64,000 nt of DNA, from the NCBI RefSeq assembly GCF_900324485.2, contig NC_046648.1:434001-498000 (forward strand). Direction: 5' to 3'. This document shows positions 51,001 to 61,437 of this stretch, one piece after another. The stretch comes from Mastacembelus armatus (lineage: Eukaryota > Chordata > Actinopteri > Synbranchiformes > Mastacembelidae). The notes beneath the pieces are model-generated. The model was not told the origin of the DNA. It saw nothing but the letters and a program-made list of their open reading frames with translations, and made no database searches. Position numbers and translations under genes: made by a program. Within the stretch, counting starts at the first letter, position 1. Each line of letters opens with the position of its first letter.

Positions 51001-53350
51001 CAACTTGATTTGATTTGAGTGGTGAGACTTTGTCCTGGTCTCATCGGCTCCTGATCTGTTCAACTTAGCTCAGTTTGTTCATAAGGGCCATGATTCACAG
51101 TACCACACCTTCAATCTGCTGTACGATCAATATGTTTTCATCCACTGAGACAGGATCATTTAATCGAATGTGATTAAACCACACAAGGAAGTGAGTTTGG
51201 GGTTGTTAATGTTCACTTTTAGTCTTTCATTGAAGACCAGGCCTCTTAAGAAACGCTCCCTTAACCCAAAGCAGAACAGCGCCACCTCTTGTTCACTGAC
51301 CCGACCGGCACCCCGGCTGCAGAAAACAGGGATAAGAATGTGCGCTTGTTTTCCAGACGTCTAATTATAAAGGAGAATGTGCTTCAAGCAGCAGGCCACC
51401 AGATGAGGAGGAAGACAGGCCAAATCAAGCACCCTCTCTGTAATTATGTTTCACAGGCACTTGGCACAACGCGCAAGATTTCGCACTTCTCAGAGTAGGC
51501 AGGGGCCAGTGGACAAAGGGGGGGCCAGCAAAGTTTTTCCACTCTGAGCCAACTAATTGCCTCATTATTCCCCAATAAGTCATTTGGAAGCATTTTTTTC
51601 TAAGGCTAACACCTCGGACACATGCACGGCACACAATTAGAGGGCAGGGGATATTAAAGCCAGTCAAGCAACAAACAAGAACAACAGAGACAGCTGGGCC
51701 TTGTCAGCTTCAATAATAAGAGTCAGAAATATCAGATTGGGAAACAGATGCAGGAACTAAAAGAGTGTCAAAGTGTGAGGAGGGAAACTTTCTTTACAGA
51801 CTAGACGTGATGAAAAGATTTCAATTGTTTAGCAAGAAGAAAAACGACCATGTGCATAAAACTATTAGATTAAAAAGTGATAGTAGTTTATAAATAGCTT
51901 CAATATGGAAGAAAACATCATGAAAAAGTTAAAGAAGATGATATACATTATATATTTGACTATTTCATTGAAGTAAATAAAACACTGGCATTAAACACAT
52001 TTAAATATAATATAATAACAGGATTGTTGAGCATGTTGACGCAAGATGAAATATATAACCTCATTACTCACATTGAGCAATTTGAAGAAAAGTCACTTTC
52101 ATTAAATAAGTTTTATTTAATGAAGTGGTATTACTGTGGTAATAATACTGTGGTAATACTGTGGTAATAATACTGTGGTAATACTGTGGTAATACTATGG
52201 TAATAATACTGTGGTAATACTGTGGTATTACTGTGGTAATACTATGGTAATAATACTGTGGTAATACTATGGTAATAATACTGTGGTAATACTATGGTAA
52301 TAATACTGTGGTAATACTGTGGTAATACTATGGTAATAATACTGTGGTAATACTGTGGTAATACTGTGGTAATACTATGGTAATAATACTGTGGTAATAC
52401 TATGGTAATAATACTGTGGTAATACTGTGGTAATACTGTGGTAATACTATGGTAATAATACTGTGGTAATACTGTGGTAATACTATGGTAATAATACTGT
52501 GGTAATACTGTGGTAATACTATGGTAATATTTGTGTATTAGTGATGAACGCTGACGCTTCTCGTCACTCTAGAAACGTCTTCCAGCTGACGTTTATGATC
52601 AGAGCTGATCTGGAATTTATATTTACCTAAATGAAGATATATGTGATCTGACTGTTTACATGTACAACATGTATGTATCTATATGTATATTGATTGATCT
52701 CTATCGATATTGATTCAGACCAACACTGATTTTAGATACAGGCTGATGTCAGTCTGTACAGTCAGTCTGCAGACACCTGCGGACACGTCCGATAGACAGG
52801 AAGTCCAACAGGTACAACACAGGCCAGGTGAGGTCACCGAGGTCACGGAGGTCACGGAGGTCACCGGCCCACAGCTCCAAACTTCTAGTGAAGCAGCGTT
52901 TGATCCACGTCATCCAGACTAACCTGTTGTGTCTAGAGGCGGGATCCTGATTCCTACTATAATCGATCTGACATCGACTGATAACCAATCGGGGGCAGGG
53001 CTCGTGCAAACTGCCAAGTTAACTCGCGACGCTTCCAGCCCTGCGCGTGGGCCTCGCGCTTCACTAACGTGCACGGAGCGGAAAGAACCTGCGCCGGTGC
53101 TGCCGTTGCGCCGGTCCCAGCAGTGTCACCGTCACATCTACCGACAGCGCCATCGCCGCGCCTGGCAACAGGGTGGTCAGGACGCAGGAAGTTAGCTCGC
53201 CGTTAGCCGAGCGAGCCTGGGCCCGGTGCTCTTACCGATGTGGGTGTCCTCGATGTGCACGATGAGCTCGGCCAGAGAGTCGAACTGAAGCCCGCAGTCC
53301 CCGAACCTGCAGGCGTTGGAAAAGAAGGACGCGGCGGCGACGCCTGTCAT
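42037..53350 (-). CDS. jazf1b: jazf1b, JAZF1 zinc finger co-regulator
   Basis: Five coding exons on the minus strand: 53350-53236, 46586-46514, 43905-43709, 42986-42817 and 42213-42037. All phases close; the total is 732 nt and 243 aa, the same length as human JAZF1. MTGVAAASFFSNACRFGDC starts a C2H2 finger (C14, C19, H32, H37). The middle carries PTYVALSYINR, RFMTDAARRE and the proline/serine block STPPRHTSGNLTPPVTPPIT, then the acidic EEEVDFEESDSDESW. Two more fingers (CPVPGCKKRYK with NVNGIKYHAKNGH, and CRCGKSYKTSQGLRHH) end in IIRKMQQ. JAZF1 is a nuclear NR2C2/TR4 partner and NuA4-associated protein linked to metabolism. Exon 3 at its canonical boundary is 197 nt, as in human, but its acceptor lies at the edge of a 2-kb array of copies of that acceptor. 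Confidence 0.96.
43906..45991 (-). repeat. 98-copy, 21-bp minisatellite made of the jazf1b intron 2/exon 3 splice junction
   Basis: On the jazf1b strand each unit is TTCTACAATACCAG (last 14 bases of intron 2, ending in the acceptor AG) plus GTTCATG or TTTCATG (first 7 bases of exon 3). The distance from the exon 3 start (43905) to the corresponding base of the outermost copy (45989) is 2084 = 98 x 21 + 4 x 8 - 6. Four units carry an 8-bp AACATGAA duplication, seen near 44530, 44877, 45430 and 45748 on the plus strand, and one unit near 45665 lacks 6 bp. Base variants recur in blocks (GAACCTGGTGTTGTGG at 44111, 44341, 44729, 45071, 45240 and 45581), so segments of many units have been copied. 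The unit has no stop codon in any of six frames, so long open frames on both strands are expected and are not evidence of a gene. Confidence 0.97.
45989..46030 (-). other. Outermost acceptor copy with normal-looking upstream intron sequence
   Basis: At the far edge of the array the jazf1b strand reads ACTTTTTTATTAG, then ATGCAACTCTCACCAG, then GTTCATG. Only this copy is preceded by unique intron sequence, with a T-rich stretch and CTCTCACCAG. It looks like the original intron end, now separated from exon 3 by 2084 bases of array. Confidence 0.6.
49250..49275 (+). repeat. (TG)n microsatellite
   Basis: About 12 copies in jazf1b intron 1. Confidence 0.9.
49965..49987 (+). repeat. (AC)n microsatellite
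   Basis: About 11 copies in jazf1b intron 1. Confidence 0.9.
50896..50948 (+). repeat. 15-bp tandem repeat, about 3.5 copies
   Basis: Unit CAGCGACCTGGTCCA repeated almost perfectly. Confidence 0.9.
52127..52528 (+). repeat. 11/14-bp tandem array in jazf1b intron 1
   Basis: About 400 bases of alternating 11-bp (GGTAATACTGT or GGTAATACTAT) and 14-bp (GGTAATAATACTGT) units. The 14-bp unit is the 11-bp one with an extra TAA. Stops are frequent, so it is not coding. Confidence 0.92.
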
Positions 53351-53500
53351 GGTCGCTGCTGCATTGGAGCCGAGGGAGGGAGGGAGGCGGCGGGAGCGGC
53401 GGGCGGACAGCGGCGCTAACAGCTGGAGCGGCGCTAACAGCTGGAGCGGCAGCGGCGACTGCGTAACCAGCTGGAGAGCGGAAACCAGACCGGAAGTAAG
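53351..53500 (-). promoter_or_regulatory. jazf1b: jazf1b promoter and 5' UTR
   Basis: GC-rich, CpG-containing sequence just upstream of the jazf1b ATG, with a twice-repeated GGAGCGGCGCTAACAGCT motif (about 53408-53445) and no TATA box. It is a CpG-island type promoter by appearance. Confidence 0.5.
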
Positions 53501-53621
53501 ACGGTTTGGCTTTCAGGGAAAAAGGATGCGCTGATTTTTACCAAGCGGAATAAAAAGACAGATGTGATCAAAGATTTGTCAATTTAAAGAAACAGATTAA
53601 TGTGTAAAGGTGCAGTACATT

Positions 53622-54180
53622 AGGCATTTATTGATCCTTATTGTTTAATAATTAGTTACAGTTACACTGCATTTATTGATCCTTATTGTTTAATAATTAG
53701 TTACAGTTACACTGCATTTATTGATCCTTATTATTGAATAATTAGTTACAGTTACACTGCATTTATTGATCCTTATTAGTTAATAATTAGTTACAGTTAC
53801 ACTGCATTTATTGATCCTTATTAGTTAATAATTAGTTACAGTTACACTGCATTTATTGATCCTTATTATTGAATAATTAGTTACAGTTACACTGCATTTA
53901 TTGATCCTTATTATTGAATAATTAGTTACAGTTACACTGCATTTATTGATCCTTATTAGTTAATAATTAGTTACAGTTACACTGCATTTATTGATCCTTA
54001 TTATTGAATAATTAGTTACAGTTACACTGCATTTATTGATCCTTATTAGTGAATAATTAGTTATAGTTACACTGCATTTATTGATCCTTATTATTGAATA
54101 ATTAGTTACAGTTACACTGCATTTATTGATCCTTATTATTGAATAATTAGTTACAGTTACACTGCATTTATTGATCCTTG
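53622..54180. repeat. 45-bp minisatellite upstream of jazf1b, about 12.4 copies
   Basis: Unit runs GCATTTATTGATCCTTATT, (A/G)TT(G/T)AATAATTAG, TTACAGTTACACT. Copies are nearly identical and vary mainly at ATTG, AGTT and GTTT. It begins about 270 bases upstream of the jazf1b start codon. The period is a multiple of three, so an open frame with a 15-residue repeat appears on the minus strand. Confidence 0.95.
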
Positions 54181-57100
54181 TTATTATTTTTCTTTCACTA
54201 GAAACAACAGTGTTGTTAAACCAAACTTCCCAGTTTCTAATAATGAAGCAAACGTAGATGTGAGGCGCTTGTGCACAGCTCGAGAAGCTGTAAACAGTAA
54301 ATACTAAGAAGCTTTGTGCTATAGGAGTCGTTGATATGATTAATGTAACAGTCATAATAGGAATCACTTCATTTTAATTATTATCTAATCAAGCTTTTAA
54401 CAAGCCCTTAACCATATTAAGATGCTTTGACAAACAACTTTGATGATAAAAGATAGAATATAGTTTATATGTTAACATTAATATTGTAATGTTATTTTTG
54501 TTTGATTTTGCTATTTGTTTTAGTTTTTGCAGTATTCGTGCAGTTATTACATTTGGCAGAATGGAGGCCCTCTTTCATTAGACTTTTAGATTTTGTATGC
54601 ACTTAATACTGAATTAATCCATCGATAAATTAATATCAGTAATTCGTTTGTGTTATGAATGTGAGTGATAGGTTGCGTGGCCCCCATGGATCAACAAGTA
54701 GAGTAAGATCTGTTGTGGCCACAGTGGGGCAGTGTTAGTCAGCCAATGAAAGTAAGTCTTGTTTGTTGTTTGTCTTCACTAATTTAATGCTCTCTTATCA
54801 TTACCCCAAACCTGTTGTTGCATATCTGAAGATAACCAGAACTCAAAAAGTGCAGTATCAAAAGTGTTTTGTTTCTTCTGCCAGCTGTTGTTCCTACATC
54901 ATCAGGATGTGCAGCTGGTACAAGGTGACTCGATCCTTGCAGCCATTTAGAGAAACAGAGATACACTAGGACATTGCTGCCATTAACCCTAACCCTAACC
55001 CATATATATACTAGATGCACTCACATATAATCCTATGGATTATAGGATTATAGATGATAGATTTTTAGATTTTAGGGTCAGCAAAAGTAAATAACTCGTG
55101 TGTGCAAATTCTATTCCAATTACCAAAAATAGCAATGAATATAAAATATTTAGTTTCATTATACACAAAATCTGACAATTTTATTTTTTCTGTTTTCAGT
55201 GACGCAATCACTTGTGAGGCACAAACAGACAATGCACATGAGTCTTGTCACTGGGATGCACAGTAGAACATGATGTTAATCTTACTTGCACCCATAGAAA
55301 TATAGAGCTGCAGATTGTCTGGGCAGGAACACAGTTTGATTTGCAAAATTACAATATTAAGCTTTAGTAACTTTAATTTTCTCCCCTCGGTGTGTTGTTT
55401 GTATTTGTTGGCACAGCAGGAACTTTGAGTTTGTGCCTGGTGATGCTGTAATGGGTCATCACTAAGCTCAAGCACCACATTTATGCTTGAAAACACTGTG
55501 AACTTTACTTTGGCAGCATGACGTCATGCACGGTGCCTTGTTTGAGAAAGTTGCCTCTCCTTGGTTATTTACCGATGGTTGCACTTACTGATCATAGATG
55601 CCGCTAATCATTATGATTCAGTTTGTTGCAGCTCATAAAAGTAGATGGTTTGAGCTTTTCTGTGATTTACTGAATAGGATGTCTAACCTCAGGGCAGAAA
55701 CATCTGCAGGAGACGTCACGTCTGCTGATAAGTGAACAACCCAACATGTTTGTGCTGACCAGCAATGGTTGTTCATTGTTAGATACTTAAACTCCCACAA
55801 TGCACTCAGACATACTACAGAGAGGCCTCTCAATCATTTTGGCTTTTACAGTTTCACATGGAGTGAGACTTATTCCAGCCCACTGTAAGTTAGCAGGTGT
55901 CATGTGTCCAAGACGAGTTATTATTTTGTAAGACTATAACAATACAGAAGCTTTTGCCAGCCAAGGAGAATGATAAAGGAAGTACTAACACGATGGTAAT
56001 TACATCACAATCCATTTGACAAAACTCAGCCAGATGATGTTTATAAATTTTAGCTTTGACAAACAGGCTCAGTAATTCAGTAATTCAGTTTGATGACAAA
56101 CATGAGCCAATGTTCAGATGTTAGAAAGGGATTTACTTACCAACAGATTCTGAACACAGAGGCCATTATCCTGCACTGCTATAAATCTGAAGAGCCATCA
56201 CACACACACACCATTCAGCAGCCACCTAATGTGACCGTTACAGGGTAGAGTGTTTGAGTGTGTGAATGTCACTGGGGTTATCTACTGGGAACCTCCTAGC
56301 ACATATGTTTTGTTGAATTAGGCTCTCAGTTACGCTACAGTGCTGATGGCTGGTGTCCCAGGAGCCAAGTTCCTCCATTCCAGTAATATTCCTTACTTTT
56401 AGTCAGCTGACCATTATTTTTGAGAAGAACAATCTGGAGAAAGTGAATTCATAAGATGAGAGGATAACACAAATCCTGTGTGGTTAAACTAGGGAGGTAG
56501 TTTTATTGTTTACAGAGCTGCAGAAATGTTGAGCATATGCTCTTTTTATCTCACTGATTAGACGTTTTTACACTGGAAACTTTGACATTTAGAGGAATTA
56601 AATATAGAAATATTCGAATTTAACTTGAACTTCAGCCTTTGTTTGAACAAACACATGGTTAGCCACTGTGATTAGTCTCTTATATGTACTAAAACTGTAA
56701 ATATACCCATATTTGCAATGAATCTTAACCACTGGATGCATCATTTAAACTGACTGTGCGTTTAGTTTAAATGATCCTTTCGGTTTTCTTGTTGATGTGG
56801 TCTTATGTTAATACAGGGAACCAGAGAGGCCAGTGTTTCCATACCTGTTGGTTGAAACGAGTAGGACAGTAGCGGTACATCTGTTTGACATCTACTTTCC
56901 ATCTCTGATTGTTGTAAAGAGTAAATGTCTTAAATTTTCTGTAGAAACTGAAAACCAGTCTGATACATTTGTCATTTAGCCTCCTTCACCTTTTGAACCT
57001 GAATATAGCATCTTCAGATGTGCTAATCCCAGGTGGTCTCACTAAAAAGCATTGCCCAAAGGCACAATAATAAAAGGCTTAGTATAATATAGATCAAATC

Positions 57101-57641
57101 AGCTTTAGTGTGGGTCACTGACCTAAACTGTATCGGCTCTTTCCAGCCTTAATAGTCTGATCCTCTGGGAGCATAATGTTTGGATTGGTTGGGAAATATA
57201 TTGGCAATAAAGAGACAAAAGGCTGTCATAAACGTTGATTAAAGCTCTGGTTAAAAGACAGAGGCGGAAAAGCTCTGAGTTATGAGGGCTTTTCAGACTG
57301 CGTTATTGTTTCTGTGACAGAGCTCTTAGTGCTTCTGCTGGAGTGGTAAACATTTCTCAATGTGTGAGGAGCCATTAATCCTTGGAGCCGAGCGTGGCTT
57401 CGCTACCAGTGTCTGTGGCCCAAGAAATCACAGCCAGTTGGCACCAGCAGGTCACACCTGCATAAATGCTTTGCACTCAGAATCTGTCTGAATGTCTAAT
57501 GTGCTGCAGCCAGGGCACACTTTGCAGATAAGGCAGTGTGGAACAACTACTGTATGTGGTTTGTGTGTTCTAGTCATTTGTAAGGGGAACCATGTAAAGT
57601 CTTCCAGGCTGCGATGCTATTTTTAAAGAAAGAAAGTAGTT
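54181..57641. other. Intergenic DNA right of jazf1b
   Basis: No gene, RNA or clear transposon recognised. A 2.5-copy CCCTAA telomere-like motif lies at about 54986-55002. Open frames here are short and have no family resemblance. Confidence 0.5.
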
Positions 57642-58049
57642 GAGGGGGGGTATAGATGATGGATGGATGGAAAATCCATCCATCCATCATCTGTACCCTC
57701 TTAGTCCTAACCAGGGTCCCAGGGATCAGCTGGAGCCTATCCCAGCTCTCTCTGGGTGAAAGGCAGGGGTCCACCCTGGACAGGTCCCCAGTCCATCACA
57801 GGGCCACATAGAGACAAACAACCTCACACACTCACACTCACTCCTATGGGCAATTTAGAGTCACCAATCAACCTGACATACATGTTTTTGGACTGTGGGA
57901 GGAAACCAGAGTACCTGGAGAAAACCCACACAAGCACAGGGAGAACATGCAAACTCCACACAGAAAGGCCCCTGATGGGTTTCAAACCAGGAACCTTCTT
58001 GATGTGAGGCAACAGTGCTAACCACTAAGTCACCGTGCCGCCCTACATG
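57642..58049 (-). mobile_element. tRNA-headed teleost SINE with target-site duplication
   Basis: On the minus strand the element opens GGGCGGCACGGTGACTTAGT, then GGTTAGCACTGTTGCC (box A-like), and has GGTTTGAAACC (box B-like), which is a tRNA-type head. The body holds the widespread fish block TTTTCTCCAGGTACTCTGG and TGGTGACTCTAAATTGCCC. It ends in a GATG/ATGG simple-repeat tail. GAAAGTAGTT flanks it at 57632-57641 and 58050-58059, a 10-bp target-site duplication, so it is a retroposed copy and fairly complete. The tail forms an 18-bp inverted repeat (57654-57671 and 57675-57692, 3-base spacer). Confidence 0.8.
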
Positions 58050-58059
58050 GAAAGTAGTT

Positions 58060-59050
58060 TGTATAAATGTAACTGGAATGAACAAATGAACTGATGAGTG
58101 GGTCCCGTCATAAATAGGTGTCTGTGGATGAAAGTAGTTTTAAGACCTTTGTTATTTCAGTTTTGTGCTCACAGGTTGTATATTTCTAGATTAAGTTGAT
58201 CACATTCCCAGACAGGGACTCAGTATGCACTTTGCCATCCTAAACACTGGAGAATGGGGGTTTAAGCTATTTTCTGCCTTGGGGCCTAGTGGAAGGTTAA
58301 TACTGTATAATGCTGCATAATAGTGAAGCACCTGTGGACACATTAGGGAGCCATTATGGCAGAACACAGCATAGAGCACCCTGAGGCCATGAACAACAAA
58401 CGTTTCATGGAACCTCCCTCTGGCATCGGTGCTTGTTTCTCTGTCGGTTTAATCCAACAGACCTTCTCATGAAACACATCCTGAGGTGGAAAAAGCCTAA
58501 ATAATGAAATGAATCATTGCTGAACTCTGTTTGTCGTGGTCCTGTTATCATATGGTGTTGGACTAAGCAAAGCCATGATGACTGTTATTGGGAACAGGTG
58601 AAGTTTCCCTGCTGTGGCAGGATAATGGTCTGCAGTAAAAACTTGAAAGATGAGTTTTCTGTTTGGCTGAGAGTGAAACTTCATTCATTATTGAAACGAA
58701 GAGACTTTTTTATTGGTAGGGGTGAGCTACTGTAATGTTTCCACTGTGCTACATGAAGTCTGGTACAATGGACTTAATGCTGTGTCTCCAGTGATGAAAT
58801 GTGTCATTAAATCATTTCATTTTGCACAGTTGGCCTGAGTTACTATATTTCTGAGTCAGAGCTATGGATGCATTCAGCACGTTAGCTCTTAGCAGCTGCT
58901 CAGTCATTTATAGTCAGTCTGCAGGTTAAAACGCTAAAATGATTTACTGCTGTTATCTGCTATTTCAGGCCAGTTACTGTGGACACTGTTTCTGGAGTCA
59001 GCGCGTATAGCGCAGGCATTGCGTTGCGCTTAATTGCATCCAGCTCTGCA
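58060..59050. other. Intergenic DNA
   Basis: Nothing recognisable. The right part leads into a GC-rich patch. Confidence 0.5.
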
Positions 59051-59140
59051 TCCCGCCCACCCCAGGTACAACGGCACCCACCCCGCCCACCCCAGGTCCG
59101 GCGGCACCCACCCCACCCACCCCAGGTCCAGCGGCACCCA
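59051..59140 (+). repeat. 30-bp GC-rich tandem repeat, three copies
   Basis: Unit contains CCGCCCACCCCAGGT and CGGCACCCA. It lies 100 bases before the palindromic CRE. Confidence 0.9.
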
Positions 59141-59237
59141 CCCACGCCTCTCTCTGGGTGTGTATTCGCAAACCCCGCCCTGCTCGCGCCGCCTCCAAGC
59201 GGACCGCAATGATTTAGAAGTTCAGGAATCCCACGTG

Positions 59238-59257
59238 ACGTCACCCATGGGTGACGT
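59238..59257. promoter_or_regulatory. 20-bp perfect palindrome with a full CRE and a mirrored TGACGT
   Basis: ACGTCACCCATGGGTGACGT equals its reverse complement. The flanks add TGACGTCA (59236-59243), CACGTG overlapping its left side (59233-59238) and TGACGTTA (59252-59259). It sits about 90 bases before a strong splice donor in a CpG-rich patch, so a core-promoter role is likely but inferred. Confidence 0.55.
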
Positions 59258-59279
59258 TATGCTTCTCTAAATAGATCGT

Positions 59280-59349
59280 ATTGTAATCTTTCCTCAGTCC
59301 AACGTGGTTTCTTCTGCGAGACTGCTTCAGCGTTGTCTACACCTGTTTG
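59280..59349 (+). other. Candidate non-coding first exon, possibly creb5b
   Basis: A consensus donor TTTG|GTAAGT at 59350, downstream of a CRE palindrome and followed by GC-rich sequence to about 59.7 kb, looks like an exon 1 with its promoter. In human, CREB5 is the next gene after JAZF1 and is divergent from it, which is this orientation. No CREB5 coding sequence was found before the window ends, so the gene name is an inference from synteny. Confidence 0.35.
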
Positions 59350-59795
59350 GTAAGTGGCAAAGCTTCTACCCGCACGCAGGGCGCCGTGCACGCGTCTCTG
59401 TGGGTTTCTCTCCGTTTTCCCTTCTTACTTTTTTGCTCCTTTTTCATGCAACAGCCTGTTTGGTCGTTCGCCCCAGCGGTGCTGCTCAAAGCGCTTTTCC
59501 GTGTAGTTGTGTGTCTGCAGCGGAGACAGTGCGTCGTTGTTTCTGTTCGAGCTCTGGCCTGTTGATTGTTGTCGAAGTTGAACGCGGAGTCAAGTGTCGC
59601 CGCAGCCGCTCGGTGCGTCCGGCTGCAGCGGGACAAATCTGCGGGATTCACCGCAGAACGAGCGAAGCCAGTGCGTGACTGCAAAGGCTTCACGTCGTGT
59701 GGTCCGACTCCGTGGGTCCTTTGCTGCCGGACACCAAAGCTGGATCCCTGCATTATTGTCATGCCTGTCCCATCTCGGGATACGCAGAGCCGGTG

Positions 59796-59796
59796 T

Positions 59797-59868
<72 letters not shown>

Positions 59869-59884
59869 CGCGCGCGCGTGCATG
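59796..59884 (+). repeat. TG then CG alternating purine-pyrimidine tract
   Basis: About 30 TG dinucleotides pass without a break into GCGCGCGTGCGCGCGCGCGT and GCATGTG, about 88 bases of strictly alternating purine and pyrimidine. Such tracts favour Z-DNA. Confidence 0.9.
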
Positions 59885-61437
59885 TGATAGCTCGGTGGTT
59901 TTGCTGTCATGTCATTTCCAAAGAAAAGAGTGAAATTTATGTCCCTTTTTCTTCCGACGGCCATGACGTCATTCTGCATTTGTTCAAGATGAGTTTCAAA
60001 AATCATCTGATCAGTACTTTCCTGTGTCAACATTATCGATAAGCACGTATCGTTTATCAATAAGCACCTATTGACTCTCATGCACGCTGCTGTTTTAGGG
60101 TGTTTATTTAAATGAAGTGTTAATAAGACCTCATGAGGCTTTTTAGTGCGATGTCAGTTTAATACAGACTAAGATGGACTTTTATTTTTTAAATGCTTTT
60201 AAAAGATGAACTTACAGGCTCCTTGTATGAAGGTAACAACACAAACCAAATCCAGTAGCACTAATTTGTGTTTTCATGAAAACAGTTTGAAATAGCTTAA
60301 ACTATGTTGCTGCAGGAAGTCCTACAAAGATGTTTTAATTTAGCTTTTAAAAAGGTCAAACAACTTGAATGTCTCCTTAGAAATAATTAACCAGGTCACC
60401 ACTTCATTTGTATCAAACTCTAACTTTGCCTGATGATCTTCCTAAGTGGATAATCACAAGAAAAGCAAACACTGTAAATACAACGAACTGTCAGTAAAAC
60501 TTATTATTCAGCTGATGCAGGTACAGTTATTCCCCTATTTTGTGTTCAGCTTGATTACAGTCCAGAGGCTCATTGCAATGAAATCTGATCTGCACTGAGC
60601 ATATTTGTTGCTGGTTGTGCATGTGCTCCAAGTGAAACTTTGCTCTGGTAGTGATTGTACGAATGTTGGACGTGGTCAAATGACAGGAATCGTACCACCA
60701 GTTTGGCCACAGACGCCTCATTTCACCTCTAAAAGTTGTTGCATGTATTTTACATGTTGTAGAGACATGTACACAGCTAATCACATCACAGTGGCCTTTG
60801 TGTCACAGAGTTCACGAGGGCCCTGCCTCGGGGATCGCCACCATCCGGCCTCGAACCCGAAGTGTCAAAGGCCCAGGCTGCGGCAAGCCAAAGATTTGAA
60901 TTGCATGTTTGCGTTTGCTTTAACCCCATATGCCTTTGCACCCCCACTCAACATATTGTTTAAATTCTAATATGGGGTCTACCTGGAGTATTCCTGTCCA
61001 GCTCCTCTTGAAATCAAATGCCAGACCCTAATCCTTCCCCTCGCACACATCAGGATATAGTTAATGTAAAGTGTAACCAAATTTCCTCTGCTAAACTAAA
61101 ACATCTATATGGAGCTAAGTGGCCTTTCCAAGGGAAGGGCGTTGAGCACTGATAATTTGAAGTGTGAAATCTATTAATTCACGGAGGCATTCACAGAATT
61201 AATGGTTTAATTTTTTTTTTTTGGCTTCATATGGTTTGAATTTCCTGGTAAATGTGTCCCATTTTAGGAAGGAACAGGGAAGCAGAAGTTAAAACTAACA
61301 CCAGTTTTTGTGAGTAATTGTAAAGTTTCACATTTAAATAAAAAGTGATTCATAGCAGCAGACGAGGCCAAGAAGAAAGTCCCAAAACACTGTGGCAACA
61401 GGTCTCACATACAAACAGTAGAGAAATCCACATAACT
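59885..61437. other. Non-coding DNA
   Basis: No gene or repeat recognised. A small GC-rich island at 60812-60892 contains a GGTTCGAGGCC-like box B motif on the minus strand but no tRNA fold that I could draw. Confidence 0.45.

Larger units (their letters stand above)
46587..53235 (-). other. jazf1b: jazf1b intron 1
   Basis: 6.6 kb with no supported gene. It holds two CA/TG runs (49250-49275 and 49965-49987), a 15-bp tandem repeat and a 400-bp ACTGTGGTAAT array listed separately, and a GGTCACGGA triplicate near 52833-52863. Confidence 0.6.

Noticed and set aside
53960-54367. Open frame with a 15-residue INKCSVTVTNY repeat
   Set aside because: Created by the 45-bp minisatellite period; no start context or family.
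54984-55003. Telomere-like CCCTAA repeats (also two-copy motifs near 5770 and 31157)
   Set aside because: Only two to three units each; common by chance in fish DNA and not an interstitial telomere.
59304-59762. Overlapping 120-140 codon frames in the GC-rich patch
   Set aside because: High GC lowers stop frequency; no family signal, frames overlap on both strands, and a splice donor cuts through them.
60812-60892. Possible tRNA-like gene with a box B-like motif
   Set aside because: No acceptor stem or box A at proper spacing could be found.
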